From NCBI GenBank assembly GCA_032871835.1, contig CM065296.1, positions 10,611,001 to 10,675,000 on the forward strand: DNA of 64,000 nt. Reading direction: 5' to 3'. The stretch comes from Dipteronia dyeriana (lineage: Eukaryota; Streptophyta; Magnoliopsida; Sapindales; Sapindaceae). Made by a program: the position numbers and the translations under genes. Each line of letters begins with the position of its first letter. The stretch's first letter is position 1. Below, in pieces: positions 35,101-47,910 of this stretch. The notes below the pieces were generated by a model. The model ran no database searches, was not told the origin of the DNA, and saw only the letters and a list, made by a program, of their open reading frames with translations.

Positions 35101-36135
35101 GCATAATATTTAATTTCACAAATGTTTTCTTAGAAGCCAAATTTATTTATCATATTGTTAAATTCCGAAATATTTTATTATATACATTTATATATGTTTA
35201 TAAACTCATTTTCCTACTTAATCTTTATTTACATATTTGTTACCTAATTCTTTTTAAATAAGTGTTACCATTACTAGAACTATTTATTTAAAAGCTTAAA
35301 TGTTTGGTCCTTTTATGATTTAGTAATGCAAATGTATTGTTATTTTTTTTTTTTGGAAGTAATGTTTTAGCTCATTGTCAGTAGTAAATGAAATGGTGAT
35401 CACTGGTGATAATGTAAATGCAGCGTGCGCGACAAATGAAATGTTATGATTTTTATCTTGTACCAATTTCTGAAATGTAAATGGCCGGGTCACCGAGGGT
35501 ATAGGTGACACTACATGACTTGAGCTTATTTTTATGAAATGTTATTCATCGTTATCTTACATTGAAAATGTTAGTTTTGCAAGTTTTGCAAGTTTTACTT
35601 GTATTTGAAAATGTTAGTTTACTTATAGCTTAAAATATTACTTATGTAAGTTTTACTTGTATTTAAAAATCTTACTTTTGCAATTTTAATTGTCTCCGAA
35701 TACTTAAAATTGTATGTACTCTTCAAATGTTATCGGAAATTTCGTAAATGTTTTCGATTAGGTATTAGGCAATACTTATTGAGTTGAAAACTCACCCATT
35801 GTCATTTAATATTTTACAGACTAAGTATCGTAAAAGTTGACCGCTAGAGCGATAGACTTTTCATGAGTTGAAAGTTATTGAGATTATATGTAATGTTCTA
35901 CTTTGTTTTGTTACTTAGAATTTGAGTTTAGGTGCTCGGCATTGTTTTAATTTTCCCGTAGAGTGTTTTGAACCTTATTGTTGGAATTATTTGGAGACAT
36001 ATTTTCATTTTAGAATGGCTTGTTTGGAGTTATTCACTGATTATTAGTTGTTTTGGTTGAAGTAATTAATGGTTTATGTCTTAGCATTCCATATCAAAGT
36101 GTTTAATTACTCTTTGATTTTTAGGGTGTGCTACA
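32132..36135 (+). repeat. 5' LTR of the LARD-like element (left-truncated, with nested solo LTR)
   Basis: It aligns from TTATATTATAATTTTC (32135) with the 3' LTR from about 40276, apart from a deletion of about 90 bp near 32153. The left edge is the end of the copia LTR. The LTR ends GGGTGTGCTACA just before the primer binding site. Confidence 0.75.
32640..34855 (-). repeat. Solo LTR of the SIRE-like copia family, long type (2216 bp)
   Basis: It begins TGAAATTTCCC and ends CCTTACA, the family's TG..CA termini. Flanking 5-mers CAATT (32635-32639) and AAATT (34856-34860) differ at one base. Deleting it plus one 5-mer restores colinearity with the other LARD LTR at about 40850. It has a run of 21 G at 32678-32698, where sister LTRs have 5-7. 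It also contains two diverged copies of a block around AATATACCGTTGGAAAGGTATG (34078 and 34273). Confidence 0.9.
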
Positions 36136-39100
36136 ACTTGGTATCAGAGCATTAGGTTTGGGATTCTATGGACTTTTGGGTGTTAGTTATAGACAAATGA
36201 TATGTTCTAATATTTTATAATCAGTATTTTGCTTGGTTTTAATATTCTTAGTTTCCTAGAACCAAATGAAGTGTTAAATCCTGAGGACTAATTGTTTATG
36301 ATATGTGTATCTTGGAGTTTTATGGAGTTTATTTTATTGTAAATATTTTTTTCTCTTCAAGAGTTTAAAAACGTTACTGTGATTTCTTAGCATAACACTA
36401 TTATTCTACAGGTTACTTGTAGGAGTTATAGGATAGAATAGTTGTTAGTCGAGTTTTCCAAGAGATGACTGGGTAAGTTGGATTGAAGTGATACTCGTAA
36501 ACTTTGGGTAAAGTTTGAGGAAGTTATTATTTGTTATGTAATATTTCTAAGTGATATGGAGTACTATTCGCGTACGATTTTTATATTGTAAATAATTTAT
36601 TTAAGATTTGTTTATTTATTGATGTTCTATGATTTAATTGTTAGACTTAGTATTGTCCCATAAGGTCATAACTTTGTAATTTTGGTGCTTAGATCACTAC
36701 TTACCTTTGAGAGGATTTGTAGTATACTAAAAAGAAATCGGTGACATGTACATAATGCTCAAAGTCGATTTATTCAATTTGGAGTTGCATGACTTTGGTG
36801 TAGTTATTGATAAAGATTAGATTTTTTCTTTATGACGTGAGAGATGTAGGTTACGTTGTATTTAAATTGATTATTGAATTTGATTTTTTTCTAGTTGATA
36901 CTAAGTGATGGATAATATAATGAGTCATCTTTAATTAATTTGTAAGGCCTCCTTCGTTGGTGATGATTGATTATGCCATTGAATCATTAGTCAGATAAAA
37001 GATGCATGAATAATTCTTTGATGATATCTTTTGGTGTTATCATAAGCACATGTTTCCTTTAGGGATCTCAGTAATTGAGTGATTAGAGATTTTGACACGA
37101 ATTGGTTTTGATGATTATATTGGTTTTGATGATTATAATGAGAACAAAAGGGATTCAAAAGTCTAAACATTTGGTTAATTGTTACGATAGTGTAGACCAC
37201 CCTTTCAAGATAAAGCGTAATTGTAATCTTTAGTGTTACTACATGTAAGTAAATTTTTCATAATGTGATACTTTAATTATTAGAGAGTATATTCATAGTT
37301 TTATGACTAAGAATTGAATCATTTTCAAAATCCAAGTTTAATGCAAAGTGTATATTGATTAGAAAAAATATATATTTTTTATCAACTTATAAAAGATTTT
37401 TATTTATAGGTTCGACATTTGAAATGCTTTGATGTATATATTTGCTTAACGTTTACAATCCAATATACATTTGCTTTGATATTACTGATTTTAGTATATG
37501 TAGTTATTTCTAATTGAATTTTTTCATAGCTATCATTTTGGCACATAGATTTTTATTTGACTATAAAAATAACCATCTATTGTCTTCAAACAATTGTCTA
37601 TTTCTTGATGCTAGTTATTCAAGTTATTTCTATATTTGACGGACTTTGACTACATTTAAATTTTTAAGATTGATGAAAGCGAATTTAGTTTAATTAATTG
37701 TGTATTTCATTTGAGTTCATTATGTTAGCTAAATCTTTTATATACGATAAAACTTTAGTGATCAAATTATATAACTCTTGTCTTTTGTCTGTAAATGATT
37801 TGTGTAAAATATTTTTTATCATTGTTTGAATTTCGTATCCTACTTTTATGATTATTTGATTATTTTCTCTATTGCAATCTTCTGATTAAATTTTGATAAA
37901 CTTCTTAAACTTAAAAATTCATTATACAAAGTGAAGTATTCTATATCTATTTTGATATTTGAAAATTTAGATTTAACGTTATTTATGATTTTTATATTTT
38001 AATTATACTTACGATATTTTTTTTTCCCGATTTAGGATTATGTCTATAAATTTCAGAATTTAACTTTAGTACTATTGATCTGAAACAAGTAAATCGAATA
38101 TATGTCTTGAATTATATCTCTTTTCAACTTATTCCGATTTTATCTTTTTAAGTTTTGCAATATATCTATGTTTTATTATATAAGTGCAATCCTCACATTG
38201 TTTAACTCCAAAATTTATGGATATATATGACTATTAAACCATTTTAATATCAATTGATTTTATTTAAAAGAATTTCATAAAATTGTTTTTAAATATTCAC
38301 TCATTCATATTAAATCATGATGTGATAGTGTTTGATCCAATGATTTCACTTGTATAGTATTTTAAATGTAAAACATTATTTTTCTAGATGAGGATTGTAT
38401 CAAGTCATTTTAAGATATAAATCTTTATTGTTTATTGTTTACTGTTTACTTTGTGTTTTTTATTTTCTTGTAACTAGTTGTACTAGTTGTTGTTTACGTC
38501 CTCTCTTATATCCTCTCTTTGTAATATTAATAAATTAGTTTCTAATTATATATATATATATATTGTATTTCCATATCTTGAATGTATTGATTATTTCATT
38601 TATTAATTTACCTCTTTAATTTATTTGCCAAAACTAAATTTGAGATGTGTTCATAATTTTGGTGTCTCTTTTTGGTAAAATCAAAGCACTTATGTTTTTG
38701 AGATTTCATGCTCTGTAAGGTTTTATAACTATTTAAAAACGGGTTTTGTTATTATTCTGCTGTTTTTATTTTGAGATTAGAATCTACTTTTGCTAAACAT
38801 TATGAATTGTAATTCTTTTGTGATGGGCTGGATTGCTTTATTATGAGTTACACTCACGATATATTCGTTTCTCAAATTCTTTTCAAAATTCATCATCTGA
38901 TTTTGACTTAACTTAAGTGTTCATATTTTAGCCCAATTTAATTGTTAAGTTTGATTATGTTCTATTCATCTTTTTCTATCATGTGGTGATATGTGATTTG
39001 AACATTAATTGGTCATGCCATAGGTTCATTTAGTTGCACTGATTTGAGATTGACAAATACTAGATTAGTCATTTTTACCCTAGTTTGATTTGTAATCTTG

Positions 39101-39321
39101 TGGATAGATAAGTTATTGATGTAGAATTTGCCATTGGAAATCATTAGCATGATTTTGGATTTGGAAATGACTCGATTGGGTAACATGGGAATGGAAACTT
39201 GAAGTATAAGAAAAGGATTGATATGATTATATAATTTTTGAAACAACCATAAATGAAAGGTGGATTCCCTATTATTTTGGAGTTCGAGAATCATACGAAT
39301 TTCGAGTGTGAAATTTCTTTT
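36136..39321. other. Internal non-coding region of the LARD-like element
   Basis: About 3.2 kb of AT-rich sequence. No gag or pol motif was found in any frame, and frames are closed by frequent stops. Confidence 0.65.
36139..36150 (+). other. Primer binding site of the LARD-like element
   Basis: TGGTATCAGAGC lies three bases after the LTR end CTACA, an exact match to the usual plant initiator Met-tRNA site. Confidence 0.85.
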
Positions 39322-39334
39322 AGGGGGAAAGAGT
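39322..39334 (+). other. Polypurine tract of the LARD-like element
   Basis: AGGGGGAAAGAGT sits immediately before TGTAAGACCCG, the start of the 3' LTR. Confidence 0.7.
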
Positions 39335-39514
39335 TGTAAGACCCGAATTTTGTTCCATCTTTATTAGTATTAATAATAACATCAATATAAATAAGAACAC
39401 ATTCATTCAGCTTCTTTTTGGTAAGGCAACTAAATCATCCGGTATTAAACCGGAGTATTTTGGCATTAAACCAGACCAGTGATTGATTCCCCAACATTAT
39501 TACAAGTCAATTCC

Positions 39515-39690
39515 ATGAGATTTGAAATAAGTCAATTTTCACATTTAAAGTGATTTGAAATAAGTATATTTCTACATTTAGAGTGGTTTGAAATAAGTTA
39601 ATTTCTACATTTAGAGTGATTTGAAATAAGTTAATTTCCATATTTAGAATGATTTGAAATAAGTCAATTTCACATTTAAAGGGATTTGAA
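39515..39690. repeat. 33-bp tandem repeat, about five copies
   Basis: The unit TGATTTGAAATAAGTTAATT plus TCTACATTTAGAG repeats with small changes near the start of the LARD 3' LTR. The frame stays open because 33 is a multiple of three; this is not a gene. Confidence 0.85.
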
Positions 39691-42052
39691 TATTTTAGCA
39701 AAATCAGTGGAATTGTATATCTTCATTATTTTTATAATTATTCATATGTGTATATATATTTACACAGTAATATAACCTAAAGATAATGCTTTCATACAAA
39801 AAAAAAACAATCTCACTTTTCTACACTTGTTTCCCTACCAAAAGATCATAGCAAAATAATTTCTCATAGGTCGAGTCATAATATTTTGAATGTATGATTT
39901 CTTAAACTTTGTTTTATTTTTTAATTTATATTTACAACATTAATCCTTTTCAAACTCATTGTTTTTAACATCAAAATATCTTATTAACAAAGATTGGGCC
40001 CCTAACAATTGTTCAATTTAATTTTCGAATGGAGATGTTTTATATCATGGATTTTGGAGTGAATGAAATAGATATTTACGTGAACCTTTATAATAAATTG
40101 TTTGAATTTTGGAGTTCATTAAGGAGATCAATTTGAGTATTAGTGTAGGTTGCAATTTCGATTTGTTTTAATATTGGTGAAGAAGACGTTATGGTGTCAT
40201 TTATTTTTATTAAGTTTGTAGGTCACTATTGATTCTAAATTTTGTTATGAGAATAGTAGACTTATATATCCACTTATATTATAATTTTCAGAATTTTTGG
40301 TGATGTTTATCGTAGGGAGATTTATTTCTAAATCGGTTATATGTACATATTTTATGAATTATCAAATTGATCTTATTGTCTTGGAGTAATTTTAAATCGA
40401 AATTGAGGATGTATTTAGGTATGAGTTATAGTAACATAGATTTAGAGCCATAGTTGAATCATGATATACATTTTTGTGAATTTTAGTGATATAGAAGTAT
40501 TTTAATTATTTGGGTATATTTGACGTTTAAGCAATAATGTTTAGGTTGACAGTCAAAAACTTTAGGTGTTGTAGTAATTTTAATTCTCAAACGAGAAAAG
40601 ATAAAAATCTGATTTCAGATATAGGGATAAATTACTGGTGTATTAGTCTGTAAATAAAATTTTAATTTTTTTGTGGTATGTAGGATTGTTAAACGTTTAT
40701 ACGAAGTCTGATTGAAGGATCAAAATTTATGCTGTCAGGATTGACTATTGTGCATTTAGAAAATTATAGAAGTTTATGGGTATTTGATTAAATTATGATT
40801 TTCGAGGGGAGTTATTTATCTTATTTTTGGATTTATTGACTACGATTACAATTTTTTGAGACCCTTAAGATTTTCGAATCATTAACATTTGAGCACTAAA
40901 ATCTGTTTTTATGAAATATCTTCATGAAAATGAACAAAAGAAAATATTTATAAAGTTAAGTTAGATCTCTTTTATTTGGTTGGTTTAATTGAGGGATTAT
41001 ATTCTATATGTTTAGGTTTTTCTTGTGATTTCCCAATATTGTTAGTGAAACCTTAAACTTGCTCATCAGATGTAAGTTGATTTTCTTGTTTTGCATAATA
41101 TGTAATTGCACAAATGTTTTCTTAGAAGCCAAATTTATTTATCATATTGTTATATTCTGAAATATTCTATTATATACGTTTATATATGTTTATAAACTCT
41201 TTTTCCTACTTAATCCTTACTTACATATTTGTTACCTAATTCTTTTTAAATGAGTGTTACCATTACTAGAACTTTTTTTTAAAAAGCTTAAATGTTTGGT
41301 CCTTTTATGATTTAGTAATGCAAATGTATTGTTATATTTATTTTAATAATGTTTTAGCTCAATGTCAGTAGTAAATGAAATGTGAAATGAAATGAAATGC
41401 AATGGTGATCACCGGTGATAATGTAAATGCAGCGCACATGACAAATGAAATGTTATGATCTTGGTTTTGTACAAATTTCTAAAGTGTAAATGGTCGGGTC
41501 ATTGGGGGTATTGGTGACACTACTTGCCTTGAGCTTATTTTTATGAAATGTTATTCATCGTTATCCTACATTGAAAATGTTAGTTTTGCAAGTTTTACTT
41601 GTATTTGAAAATGTTACTTTTACAAGTTTACTTATAGCTTAAAATATTACTTTTGTAAGTTGTACTTGTATTTAAAAATCTTACTTTTGCAATTTTAATT
41701 GTCTCTAAATATTTGAAAATGTATGTACTATTTAAATGTTATCGAAAATTTCATACTTATTGAGTTGACAACTCACCCCTTGTCATTTAACATTTTACAG
41801 ACAAATTATCTTAAAATCTGACCGCTAGAGCGATAGACTTTTAGGAGTTTGAAGTTATTGAGATTATATGTAATGTTCTGCTTTGTTTTGTTACTTAGTA
41901 TTTGAGTTTAGGTGCTCGGTATTGCTTTAATTTTCCCTTTGAGTGTTTTGAACCTTATTGTTTGAATTATTTGGAGACATATTTTCATTTTATAATGGTT
42001 CGTTTGGAGTTATTCACTGATTATTAGTTGTTTTAGGTAAAGTAATCAATGG

Positions 42053-43579
42053 TGAAATTCCCTAAAAGTGTGTATCTATAACCTAGAGGGGGGTGAATAG
42101 GTTTTAATTCGATAGATTACCAATTTTACGAATCAATCAATATTAACAATTCTACCTCAATCTACTTAAATGCTCAATTAAATGACAACAAACATAAAAC
42201 AATAACAACACGGAAAATATATGTGGAAACCCTCCAAATGGGAAAAACCACGGGCTATTTAGAGCGCCACCATTGATCCTCAAAATCCACTATTGAGTAA
42301 AAGTTTACAACCTAGATTGACCTCCCGTCTAACCCTCCAGTTACTAACCATTTCACTCTACCCAACGGGTCTTAATAGCGATTTTGGATCACTAGCCTTG
42401 TGCACTAACCACTTAGCCACAAGCTACAATGAAGAGATAATGGCAACCTAAGTGAATATGCAAGAATATTCAATATGTAAAAATGCTAGGTCAATACATT
42501 CATGCTTATCTAGGATTAATAATGACAATTAAAACAAATCCTAGATATCAATGTTCTAAATGCAAAGGCAAGAAGAATTAGCTAGAAGGGCAAAATCGTC
42601 CTAAATGCTAGCTATCACAAATTAATGCATCTCAACCAACAATCAATACACAAGCATGTCACAAAAGCAATTAAACATTTAAACAAGCATTTAATATGCA
42701 ATAAAGACTAAAACCCTAGGCATACATGTCTTTGTAATGAAACTATAAAGTCTAGAGCATGTAGAAGTTACCTAGTCAAGAAAAAGATGATGCTTCATGC
42801 TTGAATGATCCTAGAATGAAGCTAGATAATCATGAGATGAAGTTGGGTTAAGTAAAAATGGCTTCTTGGAGCTTCTCTCTCAAAAGAACAATATCTCTCT
42901 CTCAAAAATAGGTTTGGAAGCTCTCAAAAACGAGTTGGGAAGAAGATGATGTATATATATGAAGCCTAAAGTGAAATTGCATCGTTTTGGGTGAAAGGCA
43001 TCCAAAACGTGTCAGGACCGCTGGTTGTACCGCTGTCCAGGCAAGTGTTCAGACCGCGGCACAAAGAGCGGTGTATCATTTGGACAACGCCGCTCTGTAG
43101 GGCGCTGTGCATGCAGCGTGCACAGATCGCGGTCTGGACAACATGCATCCTCTGTAAAACTCCGCTTGGGAGGCCGCAGTGTAGGCAACACGCACAAATC
43201 GCGGTTGACACAGCGTGCATCCTCTACCAAACACCGTTGTACAGACCGCAGCGGGGGACTGCACGTAGAGCGGTCTAGACCGCGGTAAAGAGAAAAAAAT
43301 CCTCTTTCTAAGGCACAAACATACATTCACACTCAAATAAAAAAAAATAAGACACACAAGGCACTCAAAAAGGTAAATAAGCATGCAAGCAAGATAATTA
43401 AAATAAAATGCATGAGTGTAAGTGTGTGCACTAAATCTCTTCAATGAAGTTAAGCAAGTGATTTTACCTTTGATGCTTGAGCTTGGTTACGAACAATGAA
43501 GCCCTAAACTACCCTTACATATTGATCCCAACATGTGGTTGTCAACGAAATAAGCCAATCAAAAACTGAAGAACTTACA
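42053..43579 (-). repeat. Solo LTR of the SIRE-like copia family, short type (1527 bp)
   Basis: It begins TGAAATTCCC and ends ACTTACA. Flanking 5-mers AATGG (42048-42052) and ATTGG (43580-43584) differ at one base. The uninterrupted version of the site, AATTAATGGTTTATGTC, is present in the other LARD LTR at about 36067. It has a GC-rich CCGCGG-containing cluster at about 43015-43285, as in the LTR at 30599-32131. Confidence 0.9.
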
Positions 43580-43645
43580 ATTGGTTTATGTCTTAGCATT
43601 CCATATCAAAGTGTTTAATTACTCTTTGATTTTTAGGATGTTATA

Positions 43646-46600
43646 CTGCTGCTATGTTGGAAGAAGCTATGAGTATTTGTTTGGCACTCCTCTAAGAAAT
43701 AGCTCCACCAGCCAACATGTATATGTACCCTGATGTGGATCTCTTATTGTCTTGGCATCCAGCATAATCGGAGTCAGAATACCCTATGATCTCCAACTAA
43801 TCCAATCTCATGTATGTGAGCATATGATTTTTTTTTCTGTAAATACCTCATAACCCACTTGGTTGTTTTCCAATGATCAATCTCAGGGTTACTTTAATAT
43901 TTGCCTAACATACCAACAATGTACTCAATATCCGGATGCGTATATACCTAAGCATACATTAGGCTCCCTACAACTTATGCATAGGTAATCTTCTGTATTT
44001 CCTTAACTTCAAGGTTATTTTTAGGGCACTGACTGAGACTGAACTTGTCTCCCTTAGCGACAAGGGTCTTACATGATTTGCTTTCTTGCATGCCAAACCT
44101 TTTGAGCACTTTATCAATATAGCTCCTTTGTGATAATCCAAGAATACCCCGAGTGCGATCTTGTTGTATATGGATCCCTAATACAAAAGTGGCGTCACCA
44201 AGATCTTTCATCTCAAAATTCTTTGATAGAAATTGAAATTCCTTAGAAACGTGTGTGTCTATAAACCTAGAGGGGGGTGAATAGGTTTTAATCAAGTCAA
44301 ATACATATTTTTCTTGATTGGTCAATATTCAATATACACCCAATAAAATAAACATAAAACATCAATTGTAAAAATGCGAAATATAAACAACACAAGATTT
44401 ATAAGTGGAAAACCCTCCAAACGGGTAAAAAACCACGGGCTAATAAGTGAGCCACACTCGATCGTAGAAATCCACTATATGAGGTTACACCCTCAAGTGA
44501 TACTCGAAATCTCACTCTCGACAACCTCAGGCTATAACCACTACCATTCACCACTCTTAGTTCAGTCCCTAGTGATACCCCTTGATCCACTACTTTCGGC
44601 GTGAGCACCTCATACTCTACCCATCGGGCCTTTTACATTGGATACCCGACAAATTGCTTGCCAACCTATCCTTGGTTGCAAGGCTTCTCTTGCTTGTGCA
44701 ACTTCACACCGAAGCCACAAGACTTTGACTCAATGAAAAGTATATGGTCTAAGTGTATATATGACACTATGCTCAAATACAATTATGTGTAAGACCAAAC
44801 ACAAAATGCTTAACTAGATGTAGATAATGCAATTAAACATCCTAGTTATCAAACAATGCCTACATGCTTATACAAACGACTCAATTTGATGTGTTGATAA
44901 AATCTATCAACCTAATTGTCAATAAAAGTCCAACCAATACAAGTTGTCACAACAAATAATAAGGGCAATTTTGTAATCAATCAGGCATAAACAATAATGT
45001 CTAAATGCAAAGCAAAAAGACTTAACTAGATGTTATCAATAACAACAATCCTAACTATCACAAACAATCACAATGAATCAACAAATATGCTTACAATGTA
45101 TTCAACATATACTTAGCATATATTCATGTGATTGAGACAAAGCATTTAGCCACACAATAAATGCAAGTCTTAGACCAATGTCTATCAATAAAAAACTCAA
45201 TTAGTTGTGTAGAGATTTTCTAACAAACTAATTGTCACAGAAACATCACATAAACATTCAAAAGCTTAACAAGTTGATTAATGAACAATCTATCAACCTA
45301 GTTAACAATAAATCACACAAGAATGTTTATGACCTAGCTTTTAGGCAAAAATGACCTAATCAATTAAGCTATCAAAATACAAACCCAATCATGTCATCAT
45401 TCAACAATAATATGCATTAAAAAATGATTTCTATAAATCCTATTCTACAAAAATGAACTCTTGGAGTTTAAGAACAATAATCAAAGAAAAAATTTGTTCT
45501 TACTTACCAAGTCATGAATGATGAAAACCCATGTCTAAAGATGATCAATATGCATAAAGGATGATGGGTTTTGGGTTTGGAGAGTTAAAAACAAAGCTTG
45601 AAGCTTTCTCTCTCTAATGGAGGTTCTCTAACTCTAAAAATGGGTTCTTTGAGCTCTAAAAAGGCAAGGAAGAAGAAGAGAACATATATGTAAAAGCCCT
45701 AGACAAAACGACATAGTTTTGGACTTGGGAAACAAAATCCCATCATAACCGTTGTGCATACTGCTGGCCAGGCAAGTGCCTAGGCAGCTGTCCAGACAGC
45801 ATGGCATGGCTAGACATTACAGCTGCCTAGGTCACTGGCTAGGCATGTGTACCCAAAAGCGGTCTAGACAGTGGTACAGGCCTGACAGCACAGTAGCTCG
45901 AGCTTCGAGCAGCCCAAAACATGATCAAACAACATCCAAACATTTCGTATAATATACCGTTGGAAAGGTATGGAAGTCTAATTTTTACTCCAATTTACAA
46001 AACATGATTTTGATGTCTGTAGAAAAGGTTAAGGTCATTTAAGTGACCAAAGGTCAGAAACAGACAACAACAGAGTTGCCCTGTTTTTGTGGTCATTTTG
46101 GAGATTTTAAAAACAATCCAAACGGTTATGAAATATTACGAATAATATACCATTGGCAAGGTATGAGTGTATAGTTCATACAAAAAAATTCAAAACTCAT
46201 TTTGAATCCATTTATAAAAAGATATGGTCACAAGACCATACAAAAGTCAGTTTTGAAAAACATTTAAATCATTGAAATACACTCTTTTGAAACTAGACAC
46301 CTTACTCCATATAACCAAACCAAGAGAAGAATGAGACCTTCTCATATGGTCACTCAACGCGCTAAAACAAGCACACAAATGTGCAAGCACGAACACAACA
46401 CAATACCACACTTAAATCTACAAATGAAGTGCAAGTATGATTGTGAAGAGATGCACATATATAAACAATATCAACACAAATGCAAGATCAACAAAGCATG
46501 CATGAGGTGTGTGTGTGTGTGCACCTAAACTCTTCAAGAGGCAAAGTCAAGTGAATATACATTTTGCTCTTGAAGTCATGGAGATGCTTGGAAGCTTGCC

Positions 46601-47905
46601 AATAAGGACCTAAGATACCCATTACACAATCATCCCCAATGTGGTTATCAACGAAATGAGCTAATCAAAAACTGAAGAACTTACAGAAATCTCTTGGTTT
46701 CGTGCAATATGCCTATATCATTTGTGGCACGCAGTATGTCATCAGCATACAAAACCAGGAATATGTACATACTCCCACTGAATTTGTATGTGTATAATTA
46801 TCAAGAGCGTTTATCTCAAAACCAAATGAGATAATCACTTGATGAAACTTGTAGTACCACTGACGAGAAGCTTGCTTGAGTCCGTAGATGGACTTTGTCA
46901 ATTTACAAACCATATTATTTGAGTCTCACAACTCAAAGTTTTATGGCTGCACTATATAATTTATTTTGTCAATGTCATCATTTAGAAACGTCGTCTTGAC
47001 ATCCATCTGATGAAGCTCAAGATCAAAATGTGCAACAAGTGTCATGATTGTCCTAAAAGAGTCTTTCATTGAAACCGGAGAGAAAGTCTCTTTAAAGTCA
47101 ATTCCTTCCTTTTGGGTAAAGACTTTAGCAACAAGATGAGACTTATACCTCTCCATATTACCTTTCGAATCCCTTTTGGTTTTAAATATCCATTTATAAC
47201 CAATAGGATTTGCACCTTCTGGTAATGGGACAAGTTCCCAAACCTTATTATCTTGCATAGACTTATACTCCTCATTCATGACATCAATCCAATTTTGAGA
47301 GTTGGAATTTGATTGGATCATTTTCCATCATTCCAATGTCTTTATCATGTTCCTGAAAAAATACAAAAAAATCATCTGGAATAGCATTTCTCCTTTCTAT
47401 AGTGGATCACCTTAATGACACTGGTTCTTTAGGTTGTTGAGTTTGTTCCTCAGGAAGAATTACCTCATCTTAATTGGAGGTTTGTTCAACATTGTCTAGT
47501 TGAGGATTCAGACTCGCTTCTTGATCAATGACAGGATAGAAACCTGCACACCGTCAAAAGTGATAACGGGAATGGAAATCGATTCCTCCTCAAAGACAAT
47601 ATCTCTAACCTGATTTCTCCCCTCAAACTCAACAGCCTCAAAAAATGTTACAGTTCCCGCTTCAATAATTGACCTAAGTTTGGGAACAAAAAACTTATAG
47701 CTCACAAATCGCTCAGAGTATCCAATGAATAGCTGCTCACAGTTTTTGGAGTCCAATTTCTTTTCATGTGGCATGTAAGGCCTTGCCTCAGTTAGACATC
47801 CCCAAATGTGAAAATACTTTAGACCAAACTTTCTGTCTGTCCAAAGCTCATAAAGTGTTTTGCAACTGCTTTAGCTGGCACTCGGTTTAGAATATAAGCT
47901 GTTGT
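43646..47905 (-). pseudogene. pol remnant of the second copia element
   Basis: Minus strand. The end of integrase lies at 47900-47508 (YILNRVPAKAV, then YMPHEKKLDSKNCEQLF). Reverse transcriptase begins at 47321-46941 with NPIGYKWIFKTKRDSKG and QMDVKTTFLN (catalytic Asp). It continues at 46913-46713 with KSIYGLKQASRQWYYKFHQ, then a frameshift in the YVDD region. Beyond the inserted solo LTR it resumes at 44233-43975 with FEMKDLGDATFVLGI and a QRSYIDKVLKRFGM block. RNase H at 43720-43646 shows a GGAIS block and ends abruptly at IASSNIAA. Protease and integrase core are absent. Reading across the solo LTR minus its 5-bp duplication gives a continuous frame. Confidence 0.85.
44234..46685 (-). repeat. 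Solo LTR of the SIRE-like copia family, long type (2452 bp)
   Basis: It begins TGAAATTCC and ends AACTTACA. It is flanked by the identical 5-mer GAAAT at 44229-44233 and 46686-46690. It lies inside copia reverse transcriptase. It resembles the long-type LTR at 32640-34855, including the duplicated AATATACCGTTGGAAAGGTATG block (about 45950) and its diverged partner (about 46145). Confidence 0.93.
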
Positions 47906-47910
47906 TTCAT

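Larger units (their letters stand above)
32132..43645 (+). mobile_element. Non-coding LTR retrotransposon (LARD-like) with nested solo LTRs
   Basis: Two long direct repeats (32132-36135 and 39335-43645) flank a 3.2-kb internal region. After the first repeat comes a Met-tRNA primer binding site (36139-36150). Before the second comes a purine tract (39322-39334). Discounting nested solo LTRs, the 3' LTR is about 2.78 kb; the 5' LTR is about 1.78 kb because its first 0.95 kb is missing. No open frame with a retrotransposon domain is found inside, which fits large non-autonomous derivatives. Confidence 0.75.
39335..43645 (+). repeat. 3' LTR of the LARD-like element (with nested solo LTR)
   Basis: It starts TGTAAGACCCG and ends TTAGGATGTTATA, equivalent to the 5' LTR end TTAGGGTGTGCTACA. 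Beyond it copia RNase H sequence begins at once. It contains a 33-bp tandem array at 39515-39690 and a solo LTR at 42053-43579. Confidence 0.75.

Noticed and set aside
36139..36150. A tRNA gene fragment
   Set aside because: The TGGTATCAGAGC match is only a primer binding site next to an LTR end; no cloverleaf surrounds it. The same holds near 30590, 50160 and 63225.
39507..39701. Open frame on the minus strand with repeated LFQITLNVEI units
   Set aside because: An artefact of the 33-bp tandem repeat inside an LTR.
42966..43326. Several Cys/Arg-rich open frames on both strands
   Set aside because: They lie in the GC-rich cluster of a solo LTR; open frames on both strands at once reflect base composition, and the flanking termini and target duplication identify the LTR.
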